Positions 1 through 11,810 are shown, numbered from the stretch's first letter. The stretch is 64,000 nt of DNA from Arachnopeziza araneosa (GCA_003988855.1 QYAI01000098.1:62001-126000); one strand, 5' to 3'. The notes: generated by a model not told the origin, from the sequence alone. Numbers and translations: made by a program.

Positions 1-1476
1 TCTCCCAATGCATTGTCGGTTACCGTATCCAAAGTCGAGAAAACACGTCTTCATGGTCGCCAGGTCAGCACTTTCGTCAGTCCACCGGTCTGGATCCCAA
101 GCGTCGGGGTTCTTGTATACTGTTGCGTTGCGTCCGATGATGGCTGCTGGGACACCGACTGCGACACCACCAGGGATGTAATGGCCGCAGATAGTAGCTC
201 CAAGAGGAGGTGTATCACGTGGCATGGCGTACCCGATGGGAGGATGCAAGCGGAGACATTCGATCTCGCTATTCTCGAGGAGAGCAAGTCTTTGGAGCTT
301 GGTGAACGAGAATGGCTGAGCGCCCTGAGTGTTCTCTGGGAACATCTCTTCTAGTAAACTGACGAGCCGCGTCTTTACGGAGGGGTTCTTGCAGAGGTAG
401 TAGGTCATCCAGTTCATGGTAACGCTTCCTGTGCTCGCTCCAGCAACCCTGCAAGAAAGAGTCAATATTATCTTTCAGAAATAGGAGCGATATTTACATT
501 AAAGATGATGTCTCAGCACGCAACTCATCGAAACTCATCTTGTGACCTGTCTCGGGGTCCACGGCCTCGATAAAGCGCTGCATGATATCTTGTCGAGCCT
601 TTCCACTGGGCGTCAGTTTCTGGCGATCGTCGTGGAATCTCTTCTCCAGCGCATGCCTCGCGAATTCTAAATACTCCAAGCGAGCTTGATATAGTTTTTG
701 GATATTTGGTAACGGGATCCAGCTCATCACAGTCACGTTGTTCTTTCCAAATGGAAGGAGACCGCTGAACACCGCGAATCTCTGCGATTGCTCAACAAGC
801 CACGAGTAGCGAGCAGTCTTCCCACCTTCAACGGCGCCAAAGTTATTTCCAAGCGCAAGCTCGCCCAGCAGGTCCATGGTGAAGAGCTCGAACCAGAAGT
901 AGATCTCAAATGGCTCTCCAGTCCGAGAAAATTCGTCCATCCTGCCCATAAACTTCTCGAGCATCTGATCCACAAACGGCTCACTAAACCCATGGGCAAC
1001 CATTCTCCTTTTCATGGCATGGCGTTTCTTGGACCTGGTGGAGAATAGCGACTCACCGGTGGTAGAAAATGAATCATACCAACTCGACTTGCCAAAGCCA
1101 TCAACGCCTTTGCCATGACCTAGGAAAAGTGAGCCGTCATGTTCGGGTATCTTGCCTCTCTTCATTCATCACATACCGTAGATTGCTTTAATAACATCCG
1201 GGTGGTTAAAGGAGATGGAATTCGGGCTAGTACGAACTGCCACGGCACCGGGGTTCTTGGTAAACAGATCACAAACCCACTGAGTGCACCGCTGTTCCTT
1301 CAGACCTTCGCTTCAGGAGCCGCGCTGATCCTTGTCAACCACGGGCCAGGAATCTTGCTAAGGGGCGAAAAGAAGAAGCGATAGACGTTCACGAAGAGAA
1401 GATAGAGGATGAGCGCAGCTACCACGACGTCGAGTACAGGAGCGCTCCGGGTGGGCTCTTGTTTAAGAATAGCCAT
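1..1476 (-). CDS. Cytochrome P450 monooxygenase, 3' end beyond left edge, apparent frameshift in exon 1
   Basis: Microsomal haem-thiolate monooxygenase, probably of a secondary-metabolite or detoxification CYP family. I read three exons: 1476-1177, 1119-498 and 448-1, with introns of 57 and 49 bp (GT..AG). The start gives MAILKQEP followed by an N-terminal membrane anchor (about residues 15-35) and the proline-rich hinge KIPGPW. Exon 2 carries the C-helix region and exon 3 has the I-helix area, the K-helix ExxR (ECLR in IECLRLHPP) and, at the very edge, the haem ligand motif FGYGNRQCIG; the last ~60 residues lie outside the window. After PEAKV the frame hits TGA at 1302-1300, yet P450-like sequence (LKEQRCTQWVCDLF...) resumes at once one frame away, which fits loss of one base near 1303-1312. 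It is divergent from the MFS exporter at 1821. Either a pseudogene or a base-call error. Confidence 0.85.
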
Positions 1477-1820
1477 GAGTGGAACTTGACTTGGAAGTCT
1501 GTATATCTGAAGTGCCCCAGCAATCGAATCTGATCCGCACGGCTTGATTGATCTCAATGATCCAAATGTATCCAAACGCCGTGGATGAATAGACAACAGA
1601 GAACAATGCTACGGGAAGTCATGAATTCCCCGCACGACAATCCGTTCCGAGACTTTATCCGACAGCCAAGACAAGATGTTTGGGGGATTTCCGTCCCATG
1701 CTACTTTTACAGACTGGGCTTACTATAAGTGCCGAGAGATGTATCTCTCCCGTCTCTTCACTCTGGCGGCGAGTATTATATCTCACTAGATCCTCGGAAC
1801 AGAGCAGAGCACAGCTCACC
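1477..1820. promoter_or_regulatory. Shared divergent promoter of P450 and MFS exporter
   Basis: This 344-bp gap separates the start codons of two divergently read genes and must hold both promoters. A TATTATAT stretch lies about 45 bp upstream of the MFS ATG. No specific operator was recognised. The arrangement suggests co-regulation, which is inference. Confidence 0.45.
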
Positions 1821-3768
1821 ATGATCGACGAGACACACAAGAGTGCCGCAGAGGCACAGATCAACGATGCCGTTGAGGAGCGGCGTGAGACTCCCCTTCA
1901 TTATGAAGATCCCCACAAAGCTGCGCTGGAAGACAACCCCGAGCATGCCGAGAAGCTGACATTGTCCGTCCTTCTCTCCGCTCTATTCTTGGGAACGTCA
2001 TTCACCGGACCCATCATTTTCGGCTTCATCCTCGCTACCCCTATCCTAGTGCAGTTGTCGGAGAAGCTGGGTGGCGCAAGCATTTCCTTCTGGATCCCAT
2101 CGGGTTGGGGCGCCGCGGCGGCGGTTGGATTCACAATTGCAGGCCGCATCTCCGATATTTTTGGCCGTCGATATGTCATTCTCTTTGGCCAGCTGCTGAC
2201 CATTCTGGGCGGCATCATTGCCTGCACTGCTCGGTCAATGAACCAACTCATCGCAGGCGAGGTCATCCTGGGTGCCTCGATTGGCACGGTATCAGTTGCT
2301 TATGCTGGTCAGTTCATCATGCAACGAATAACTCTCCAGATATTAACAGTTGGAAGGTATGTCTGAGATCTTGCCGAACAAGTACCGTGGGATGGGGCTT
2401 GCGTGGACAGAGTTCAATCTGAATTCTTGGGGCTTTCCATCGACACTTCTTGCTAATGCTATGATCTCCAATGCGACTTGGCGGATTATGTTTTACATTG
2501 CCATCTTCTATGGCGCATTCTCTTTCATTGGGACCTTTTTCGTCTACTTCCCACCAAGCCATCCCCGACCAGATGGGAAAACAAAGTGGGAAGAGTTCAA
2601 GGAGCTTGACTTTATCGGCGCAGCTCTATTTATTGCTGGCCTTGTGATATTTTTGTTTGGCCTTAATTCTGGCGGTAACACATATGCCTGGAACGCAGCA
2701 GGCACAGTAGCTCCCCTTGTTCTCGGCATCGTGACCTTCTTGTCAGCTTTTGGATATGACTTTACTGTTGCAAAGGATCCTCTCTTTCCTTGGTACTTGT
2801 TCAAAGCTTTCAGAGAGTTCTCCTCCTTGATCGTGCTTGTACTTGTAGCTGGTATGGTTTTCTTCGCTGCTTCGGCTCTGAACGCCCAAACCATTCTTTA
2901 CCTCCACACTGCGGATGCCATCAAGATTGGTGTCTACTCTCTTCCCTCTGGGTAAGTTCCAAATCTCAACTTGAACACTTGTACTGACACGAATTCCAGA
3001 GCTGGTCAACTCATTGGCGGAGTCATCCTCCCGTCACTGGTCCACTATATCAAACACGTCAACATCCAGCTCATTGCCGCCAACTTCATGCAAACTCTCT
3101 TCTTTGGTCTAGCCGCACTCATCACCCCTAATAATATCAATTGGCTCATGGCCGTCCAATTCCTCGCCATGCTCCCCTTTGGCTGGATTACCATCCTCTG
3201 CTATACTACCGCCTCGCTCCATGTACCACAACGTGATCTCGGCGTTGCCATCGGTCTCATCGGCACCTTTCGCAGTGTCGGTGGCTCTATTGGCTCTGTC
3301 ATCTTCTCCTCGATCTTCAGCCAGACAGCCTCTAAGCAAATCGCGTCACGTGTTGTCTCTACGCTCGTATCCTCGAACATCCACTTGAACGCCACTACCA
3401 CCGGCGCCTACATCGAAGCGGTGAAACTCACCATCCTAGGTGTTCCGGCCCAAAATCTGGCCTTCCCTAATGTCGCGCAGTCTGTGTTCGAGAAGTCAGT
3501 GTTCGCTGCGAGGCTAGGCTACGCATATGGCTTCCGTATCACTTGGTTGGCGAGTATTCCTTTTGGCATCATCGCGGTGGTAGCTGCCGCCATGGTGAGG
3601 GATCCGAGTAAATATTTCACAAATCATGTTGAGGTGCATCTAGAGAAGGAGATTGGGGGTCAGAGATTGATTAGGAAGGGTGGTGACAAGGAGGGACCGA
3701 AGCAGCAGACAGAAGTTACAACTGAGGAAGCGCTGACTGAGACTGAGGGTGAGAAAGTGGAGGCGTGA
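1821..3768 (+). CDS. MFS transporter of the TRI12-type (fungal efflux/siderophore-like) family
   Basis: Plasma-membrane major-facilitator exporter, 616 aa from three exons (1821-2307, 2357-2951, 3000-3768; introns 49 and 48 bp, the second with an ACTGAC branch site). The N-terminus is a ~48-residue polar tail, followed by about 14 predicted membrane segments. The MFS signature GRISDIFGRR lies at residues 108-117. The downstream block SEILPNKYRGMGLAW is typical of the TRI12 (PF06609) subfamily, and the protein ends in a charged, Glu-rich tail. Such proteins export toxic metabolites or siderophores; the family name does not imply trichothecene production. Start choice: first ATG of the frame with context CACC-ATG. 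The first acceptor (AAG at 2354-2356) was chosen because the nearer AG gives a stop. It is divergent from the P450. Confidence 0.9.
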
Positions 3769-4296
3769 TGTTGATTTTTTTGGTTTTCTCGTCATCACTC
3801 GGTAAATCGATTGGATTTTTGGAATCGATATGGTGCCGCCGCTTGCAGTGAAAAGTCTCGCTCCAGTCCACTTCTTCCGCCAAATCCGCTGCGACATCAA
3901 TGCCAAACAACGGCTTTAATACTAATAAACGTTCTGACAGAAGTCTTTTAGAGTCGAAGCAGGCTACAGTCTTCCCGACGTCACTTCCTTGCACGCTATG
4001 CTCTTAGTACTTTACCGAATATACGACTTGGTTGTCGCAGATAAGAGTAAATCTACAACTCCCCAGTAAAAGGCTAATTTTAGCCCTCAATCAAACCACA
4101 CACGTTCCTCACCCGGATTAATCATCCCCCATATAAAGCTCTCATGGACAAGCTGGGTTTCACCTTGAGCCACGCGATTGAGATTAAACGGCAGGATTCA
4201 GCCTGGACTAAGTTTGCGTATATGAACCGCGACGGCATTCGGAATATTTGAGCCACTCCATCCTCCCTCCATCATCTGTGGTATCTACCACCCGAC
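3769..4296. other. Intergenic, MFS 3' region and FKBP promoter
   Basis: No convincing gene in this 528-bp stretch. It holds the MFS 3' untranslated region and the promoter of the FKBP gene; CACACG and CCCCAT boxes are visible near 4095-4130 but I assign no factor to them. Confidence 0.4.
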
Positions 4297-4965
4297 ATGC
4301 GGACGCTCACCCTCACCTTTCTGACCGTGGCGATGGCCGGGCTGGCGGCGGCCCAGAACCTCACCATCGACATAATATATTCGGTCCCGTGCGACAGGAA
4401 GACGAAGAATGGGGATATGCTCTACGTCAATTACAACGGGACGTTTACCAATGGGACATTGTTTGATTCTAGTATGTACCGACTGGCTGGCTGCTTGGAG
4501 GCATCTCGTTAATACTCGAGGATAGGTTACACTGACACTGGCTCCGACCCATTCAACTTCACGCTAGGTGCCGGAGAGGTCATCGAAGGGTGAGATTCTT
4601 TCATATATAATCCATCTCTCTGGTGATATTTTCAGGTCTAACCGATTCACAGCTGGGAACTTGGACTTTTGAATATGTGTGTCGGTGACAAGAGGTATGT
4701 CCCCGAGCACCATCAACACAACCCCCATCAAATATGAGATTGTTTTATCATGCGTGTCGGAGGTGATGGTTTGGGACAATTCCCAGCTGACACTTGGCAG
4801 GGAATTGATTCTCCCGCCGGCCTTTGCCTATGGCAACCGAACCGTCGGGCCCATCCCAGCAAACTCAACCTTGAGTACGATCTCCCTCGCCAGAACTGAA
4901 TTTCTACTGACAGAGGTATTTTAGTATTCTTCACCGAGTTGATGAGCACGGTTCCGGCACCCTAG
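4297..4965 (+). CDS. FKBP-type peptidyl-prolyl cis-trans isomerase, secretory pathway (FKBP2-like)
   Basis: Peptidyl-prolyl isomerase that would act on folding proteins in the ER. Five exons (4297-4471, 4526-4589, 4653-4694, 4801-4874, 4925-4965) give 131 aa, normal for single-domain FKBP. Residues 1-19 form a signal peptide ending AAA-Q. The FKBP core is plainly visible: YVNYNGT, FDSS, the VIEGWELGL block with the active-site Trp, NMCVGDKREL, PPAFAYG and a final IFFTEL strand. There is no HDEL-type retention signal; the protein ends STVPAP, so it may be secreted or retained by partners. Every intron joint keeps phase, and the third intron (106 bp) is the longest. Frame and motif continuity make the model solid. 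Confidence 0.88.
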
Positions 4966-5781
4966 GCAATGCAAGACTGCTACTTTGTCCGTTAGAAACA
5001 TGACGTGTAACCATTATATATTTTTTTGGTTTTAGGGCAGCGCGTTGAGTTATCGGGGCAAAAATACTGTCATGTTCTATATCAGAAGCTTAATAATACT
5101 TCTTTAAAAGTTCCCGAACAGTAGTAAGCTTCTCCATATCCAGCAAGCGCGCACACCTCTGCCAGTTCTGATCACGATTTTCCTTCTCGTGGTGTGGTTC
5201 CTCGATGTAATCTTCAGGCGCGATGTCATCCCACGTATCTTTCAACACGGGCAGAAATATCACCAGACAGAACTTGGCTGGGCGATCTGGTCCTCGTCTG
5301 CTGTACCTGCCCGCTATAGCATCACGACTTTCCCTTTACTGCTCCTGCTGTATCCTCAACAAAACCTTGTATATCCATGTAGTAGTGCAAAAGAAGCTTC
5401 AAGCTGCACAGAGAACGATTCTTTTTGCAAGAAACAGATTAATTTCTCCGCCTTCCAAAACTCTTATCCAGACACAAGTATAAAGTAATAATAATTATAG
5501 GGGCCAGTCCGGAAAGTTCCCGCCAACCGGTTAAGAATCTTGACTGTGGTTGATATACCAATACACCCAAGATAAGAACTGTTTCCTTGGATCTGAATTG
5601 TTTCTCGATGTTGAATTTTTATTGTCTTATCTTCTAGATTCTCATTACTTTTACTTTATATTTTATCAAACATTCATGCAAGCCATTCTCCAGGCTTTTT
5701 TTTAAACGTGCAACTAAACCCACCGCAGACCTAAGTTCCATGAACTCAAAGAAAGAAATCCCAGAACGGTAAAAGATCCAC
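4966..5781. other. Intergenic between convergent FKBP and transcription factor genes
   Basis: This stretch holds the 3' regions of two converging genes. Open frames around 5189-5488 have no codon-level or motif support. I see no RNA gene or repeat. Confidence 0.4.
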
Positions 5782-8700
5782 TCATGACTCTCTCCTTGAC
5801 ATAAATGGCCAATTATTTGCCACCTCTTCTCCATGCACCCACTCCCTCGGCCCCAATCTCTCAATATTCGAAGGACTCTGTCTAGTTGGTGTGGGTTGAG
5901 CGAAGGATAGCGCGGAAGGGCTTGGATTTTGGGTTGAATGATTAGACGAGGAATTTGGCGAGTGTCCAGGGCTCAAATCTAACATTGGACTACCAAAAAG
6001 GTTGTTACCCATGCTTAGATCTCGAATGGTGCAGACCGAGAAGTTGGTCAGGTCCATATCCATATCCATTGCCCCAAACAGTTCGGCGTCGAAATCAGCT
6101 TCGAGAGTATCGGAGAAGGGGACCGATGGACCGTCGGCGAAAGGAAGAGGGGGAATGATGTTGCCTAGTTGGATGGTGTTACCTTCAAATGGAAAAACAG
6201 AAGGACTAGATTGGTGCGCCTCCAAGCCCTCCATATCCCCCGAAAGTAGTGCTGTAGAAGGGAGTTTATGTAGCTCCTTAAACTTCTCCAGTAACTGGTT
6301 ATCATCCGCTGCTGTCCTTTCCACTCCAAGAATCTCTCTCGCCTTAACTCGAAGTTCTTCATCCGACGGAGTCTTGCCGACCTTCTTTTGCTCCTCGACC
6401 AGTTGATTCAATCCTTGTTCCATTTCTCTCGAGCAGAATACCACCCCAGGTTTCTTATACCTAAGTCCTTTTACGAACTTCCTCGCAGTATCAGCGCTGA
6501 CGGGGTAGTTCTTCCCTCGTACTGTGACGTCTACATCGTCCTCATTCTCTCCAACAGTAACCTTTTCGGGCTTTCCAGGCAAGACATAAGGAGGAGAGAA
6601 GCCTGATCCACCTTCTGAAACTTGCCAAGAGAGGCTTTCCAATGGCAAACCCGGGCCGGGTGAAGCAAGGCCAACATCTCGTTTAAATCGAACCAGCCAT
6701 TCTGCATTGTCCGCAGCGGTTTGGTTCCATGGGTCATCATCATCGTAGATGATCCAGCGGGCGTGATTCTGAATCTCCTCATCAGAGGGAATCTAGGTTT
6801 TGTTAGTAAGGGAAAAATATGAGGAGATATGGAGATAACTGACATGCTGAGCCGGATTGTTCGGAGACAAGCAACCTCTCACGAACCGTGAAAGTTCTCT
6901 CACGAGACGACCATAACAGTTCACATCGTTGAGGAAGTATTTGAGTGGTTGAGTTGGATTAGTATTCGTGGAAGGTTGATTTTGAACAAGTAAACGTAAG
7001 CGCTGATCCAAAACTGCTTCTCGAGGTTGAGCAGAGGGTGAAATCATCCCTGCAACAGAGTTACGACTACTACTGTTTTGAGAGGGATGCAGACTGACGC
7101 CTGTTTGTTCGAGATCCCAATGCAGCGGCTTTGGACTCTCAGCTTGAACTTCGGCTGCTTCTGAGAGTGTTGGTAGGTCTAATGTGGTATCGGTGTGAGT
7201 ATCTCTTGGAGCAAGTCCATTCTGGCGCTTGAAAAGGTGTAACATTGCAGGATCATCCATGGCGGTTTGATTCCAGGGATCATCATTCTTGTAAACGATC
7301 AGTCTTGCTTGATGCTGAATCTCGTCGTCTGAAGGGCGGTTCCCAAGTGAGACTTGGGCGCGGCACCAATCTTTCAGCTCTCCTTCCAAACGATCCAAGT
7401 TTAAAACGCTGTAATCGATAGTTGTCTGATCTGAGGAGCGACAATGCTCCAATCCTATGTCCGAGGAGCGGGGCAATGAAGCCCTGCGTCGGAATAGTCT
7501 GAGCCAACAACTTGAACTAGAAATCAGATATCTAAACCAGCCGACAGCGCCTTTGCATTTGTAGTTGGTTGTCGTTTCAATCTCTTCAAGGATTCGACAA
7601 CACTCCGCTTGCAGTTCTCGATCTGTCGGCGTTAGGCCCAATGCAGTTTTAGACTGCACAAACGCCATTAATGCCCTCTCCTTTGGACAGCTTATAGTTG
7701 ATAAATCGCTGTACTTGGCTGGAATATTGGCAGCTAATATTTCAAGCTTACTCGCCCACGTCAGGTCCTTCTCCGGTCTCTCCGAGGGATCAACGAATTC
7801 CTCGGGTACGCCCCACAGAAGAATGAGATCTCTAAACCACGATATCTCGAGGTCGTGAGCCGAAAATGGGTCTGCTTTCTTGATAACTCTTCTAGCCTCC
7901 GTAAGAAGGTCATCATCTGTAGGCACACCACCTTTCAAGACCTGTTCATTGATGTAATCTGATAACCCGATCTTTACAAAATCTTCTAGTGTTTTCTCTT
8001 CTTCTGGGGAATCTTTGGATGCTTCAAAAGGATTCATCGTATTTCGCTCATCATGAATCAAATCTACCGATATAAGTACCTCTCCGAAGATATTGTGTGA
8101 CGGAAACTTACAGGGTGGTAATCCATTCTCGACAATATCCAAAATTTGCGGTTCGAAACCCCAGTCTCCCTTCCAGTCCGCCATACTCTTTCCGCCTTTG
8201 AAATGCTCTGCCAGATGATCTACTCTGATGCTCCAGCTATCCATAACGATGCCACAGAAACCGCATCTCGAACGAATCTCTGGTGTTGCCACTTTCCATT
8301 CTTCCATTGCCCATGCTTGAAATTTGGCATCGTGTACAAGATTGAGATGTTGACGAAGATGATCTTTGCGATAGAAAGTGCGCTCTTCCAAGTTCCGATC
8401 GGCGCACGATGAGTAGCTGTGGGCCTCAGCATGTTCGGCGGTAGGATTTGCAATACCACAGAAAACACAACGAGTGCAGCCTGAAGATGTTAGTAGTCGA
8501 AAAGCGAAGGCTAAATACGAGTAGAACACGTACCATGATCAGTAGAATACTGACTTGGTCCACTTGGGCAGCAAATCCATCTCTCTAGACTTAGATGTAA
8601 ACTCTTTTCGTGCCTCTGCCAGTCATGTTTAGTCTTGAAAGTCTCTGTACAGAAAGTGCACTGATAAGTCTTAGCAGGCTGTGAAGTAGGTGTGATCCGA

Positions 8701-9932
8701 GCGGGCTTAGGAGCTGCCCTTCTCCTTCTCCGTCTGCCTCTGGTACCAAATGAGCCAAATGAGCCTTGTGATTTATGCGAAAACGCTGAAGCGAAAGAGC
8801 CTCCTGATGAATGGGAAGTTCCAAGAGAGGAAGTGGAAGAAACATTGCAGAGAGAACGAGAAGAACCATCATCTGTATGATCATAAGAAGTAAAAGGACT
8901 CTCGCGACCAGAGGAGAATGTTGAAGATGAGACAGCTTTAGTAATCGCAGTAATGGAAGCAGGTTCATGTTCAGGTGGAGAATGTTTCCATCTTTCGAGG
9001 GGATTCATGCTTTCCAACGCTGGTGTAGATCGTCTGGGAATATCCATTGCACCTCTGACAGCAGGAGATGTTGATCTTGGTGGCCTTATCTTACCTCGGC
9101 GACGAGCATTGGCGAGCCAATTTGTGACTTGGGTTTTGTTGAGACCGGTTTGGCGTATTAATGATTCTTTCTCCTCTTCGGAAGGATAAGGATGTGAGTG
9201 ATGACTTGAAAGCCAACCGCGCAAGATACGGATCGACTCCCGAGACAAGCGCGCGCCGACTTTCGGAACAATATGAAGGTTCTCAGAGGATGAGTTAAGG
9301 GATGCGAGATTTGAGGTCGATCGAGAGGGTTCGAGTGGTGATGGGCATTCGATATTTGCCGTCTCCACATCTTCTAGACTTGTTCCGGAGTTCATGCTGC
9401 AAGGACAAGCAAAGGCAATGCAGTTGGCACAAGAGCCACTTCGAGGTCCTTCATACACGGTGTAGCATTGAAGCCCTCTAGCTTTGCAATATCCACACGG
9501 ATCATGAATTTCTTGTCCATGCTCGGCTGAGGCATATCTTCCTGACATCTCGAGTCCGCTCAAGGGCGCGGGATCCGAATGCGTCAAGCTACAACTCCTT
9601 ACTAAGGCGACACACGATGTGCAGCTCCCCTTCCTCACACCTTCCTTGATGACCTTGCAGTGAATCCTCATCCGTTCACAGTAAGCGCATGGCTTGTTAG
9701 GAAAGTTTAAACCATCAATCCACCTAGGGAAGTCTGTAAAGTCCTCGGCGGAGAAATGCTGCAGGCAAGAAAAAGAATTCTCATCATCTTCAGGCTCGGC
9801 GAAGGCAAGATCAATATCATAAGGGCCGGAAGAAGTAAAATCAAGATTCATCTCTTGCGAGGGGATCCCGGCCTCTGAGAAGTCGAAGAATTCGTCCATG
9901 GTTGATGACGAGAGCTCATCAATGGTCGTCAT
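5782..9932 (-). CDS. Large homeodomain / C2H2 zinc-finger transcription factor with Zn2Cys6-like arrays
   Basis: Predicted nuclear transcription factor of 1348 aa; exons 9932-8534, 8480-6844 and 6792-5782, introns 53 and 51 bp, all in phase. Domains in order: acidic N-terminus (about 1-75); two cysteine arrays, both CX2CX6CX11CX2CX6C (residues 82-114 and 146-178), which match the spacing of fungal Zn2Cys6 clusters; a TALE-type homeodomain (about 226-285) with the loop SHHSHPYP and recognition helix NWLANARRR; a Ser/Gly-rich linker; a C2H2 finger (425-446); a second Cys/His region and another C2H2 finger around residues 468-560; then five copies of a P(S/T)D-x-E module (near 650, 749, 848, 1013 and 1152). 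The C-terminus is Asp/Ser-rich and could activate transcription. Homeobox+C2H2 proteins are known in filamentous fungi; the Zn2Cys6-like pair and the modules are my reading. DNA targets unknown. Confidence 0.88.
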
Positions 9933-11076
9933 TGAGAGGGCGTGATGCCAAACACACTACCAACACAAATCCACCCAAACGTGAATGCAATGACGAGAGA
10001 TGTGGAATCAAATCATGGGAAAGGCGTGAAGGTCGTTGAAGAAACAGATATAAAGCGGTTGAGGTTAGCCAGCCCCCAGTGGCAGAACAGTCATCTTAGG
10101 CACTTGTCAAAATTGACGAGCACGCCCTTCAATGCCTCTTACGAGCGATAGTGGGGTGTCAGAGAGGTGGCTAATTGGGTAGAGAAGAGCGAGTTTGGCC
10201 TTCCACCGCCTTCTCTGCAGATGGCGTCCAAGCCACCTCCGGTTCTCGATCTTCTGGCCCCAGGAACTGACGACTGCTTTGGGACATGCCGGGTGGAAGC
10301 GTTTCTGGCCTTATTTCTGCGACTGCAGCGCTTGAGGTCAGATGGGAAGAGGAAATCGATTCATCCGTTGCTGACTAGCCGACATCGCACAGGTGAAGAC
10401 GGAATGGGTCAAGTCGAGAAGCGGACGTCTGCGTGGAGGCATTTGTTTGGTAAGCAGACGGTCGATTGTGATGTCAGAGGTGTTGGGTTGGAGATGGCGA
10501 GAGAGGATTGGATGGACCGGGCGATCCTCCAGTTGGACTTTCAATCACGTGCATTGGCACCTTCGTCTGGACATTTCTCCAATTTGGATGTTCAGAGTTG
10601 GAAAGAGATGAGGTTTTATAGAGAAATTCTTCCGCAATGGATTCGATAGATGGTTCCTGAATCCTAGGGAAACATCACGTGCGGAGCTGTTTTTGAAGCC
10701 GCTGCTTCTGAGGACTGCATGCTGCATGCCAAGCAGGTACCCGTTGACTTTTACCTAATATGTGTGCTAAAAATGAAATGGAGATGCCAGGTTATCATTC
10801 ATTCAGTCTTAATCATGATCCTAACGTACATATGCTATGCAATGCCTCTCTTCCATGTATTCCCGCTCCCGCTTCTACTGTCCTCCCCAGGTATCTAGCA
10901 CAAAAAGAAATAAGATAGAGTGCCTCCCAATGTCCAGTCGAGCCCTTCCATCCAAACCATCCCAAGAGTTGTTCCTAAGTGTATCTCAAAATATCCGCCT
11001 CCCTAGCCAGGCAACCTATCCACCCACCCTAGATTCATCAACGAAACCAAACCAAACACTATATCCTAAACATCAA
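9933..11076. other. Intergenic, promoter/5' leader of the transcription factor
   Basis: No supported gene. An open frame at 10167-10649 lacks any recognisable domain and lies where the transcription factor promoter or a long leader would be. The right part (10730-11076) is the 3' region of the membrane protein gene at 11077. Confidence 0.4.
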
Positions 11077-11727
11077 CTACCTTCCACTACTCCTCCTGCT
11101 CCTTCCTCCAACCGCACCACCATAAGCCAAGGGATCAACTGTTCTGTAACCGCTCTCTCTTCCCCCCCTATCCTCACGGACACTCTTCTTTCTCCTCGGA
11201 GGGCTATGTTCCTCAATGACCACAACTTCATCACTCTCCGCTCTGCTGCGTTCTCTTTCCCGTGAGACTCGTTCCTCAACAATCACCCTTTCCACCCTCT
11301 CAGGCTCCCTGACAATACGGACGGGACTAGACGCCCGGCGCACTTCGACCGTTTCGCTGGTTCTCCGCGAACGTCCAGTATGAGTAGATCCGCGATGTGA
11401 CTTCCGTCGCTCACGTATGACAACGCTCTCGGTATAGCTGGAGCCAGCAGAGCCGCCAAAGTTAATACAGGTATAGAGAAGCCATAACAGTAGCAGAAAA
11501 CCTCCGACGGAGCCGAGGACAATACCAACGACGGTACCAGGCGTGGGGCCCGAGTTAATGCTACCATACGACGACGGTATGACCGGATTGCCCGAGTCGA
11601 TTGATTGTCTGCCAAGCAGCTGGGCAATTGTTCGTTTGGTGACTATGGAGAAAGATCGTGGGATAATGGCAAGTCGCGAACTGAGGGGTACAAAGACATC
11701 TTCCGTCGGTTGAGGGATTGGAGCCAT
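11077..11727 (-). CDS. Single-pass membrane protein with Arg/Glu/Ser-rich tail, unknown function
   Basis: Intronless 216-aa protein, not recognised. A Ser/Pro/Gly linker (about 45-62) precedes one strong transmembrane helix (about 63-87, VVGIVLGSVGGFLLLLWLLY). After it comes a highly charged tail full of RR, RE and SP/SS motifs, such as RERERSRAESDE and PPRRKKSV, resembling low-complexity SR-type sequence. The product would be a type-I or type-III plasma or endo-membrane protein with a phosphorylatable tail. It is divergent from the CYSTM gene at 13149. A 23-copy TC tract lies 35 bp upstream of the ATG and is probably in the leader. Alternative in-frame Met residues are not obvious. Confidence 0.7.
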   Translation of the reverse strand: MAPIPQPTEDVFVPLSSRLAIIPRSFSIVTKRTIAQLLGRQSIDSGNPVIPSSYGSINSGPTPGTVVGIVLGSVGGFLLLLWLLYTCINFGGSAGSSYTESVVIRERRKSHRGSTHTGRSRRTSETVEVRRASSPVRIVREPERVERVIVEERVSRERERSRAESDEVVVIEEHSPPRRKKSVREDRGGRESGYRTVDPLAYGGAVGGRSRRSSGR

Positions 11728-11758
11728 TGCTCCGCGCGCAAGAGAATCGCGATGTGTT

Positions 11759-11761
<3 letters not shown>

Positions 11762-11807
<46 letters not shown>
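11762..11807. repeat. (TC)23 microsatellite in leader/promoter
   Basis: Uninterrupted CT dinucleotide run directly upstream of the minus-strand membrane protein gene. On that gene's strand it reads GA. CT/GA runs are common in fungal core promoters and 5' leaders. Confidence 0.97.

Positions 11808-11810
<3 letters not shown>

Noticed and set aside
1821..3768. Trichothecene cluster, suggested by TRI12-like exporter and TRI101-like acyltransferase
   Set aside because: The genes are 50 kb apart, no terpene synthase is present, and both families are broad in fungi.
5189..5488. Open frame of about 100 codons
   Set aside because: No domain, poor composition, and it lies between two convergent gene ends.
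10167..10649. 160-codon plus-strand frame upstream of the transcription factor
   Set aside because: No motif; overlapping open frames on the other strand; the position fits a promoter or long leader.
10837..11265. 142-codon plus-strand frame
   Set aside because: Mirror of the Arg/Ser-rich tail of the minus-strand membrane protein and its 3' region.
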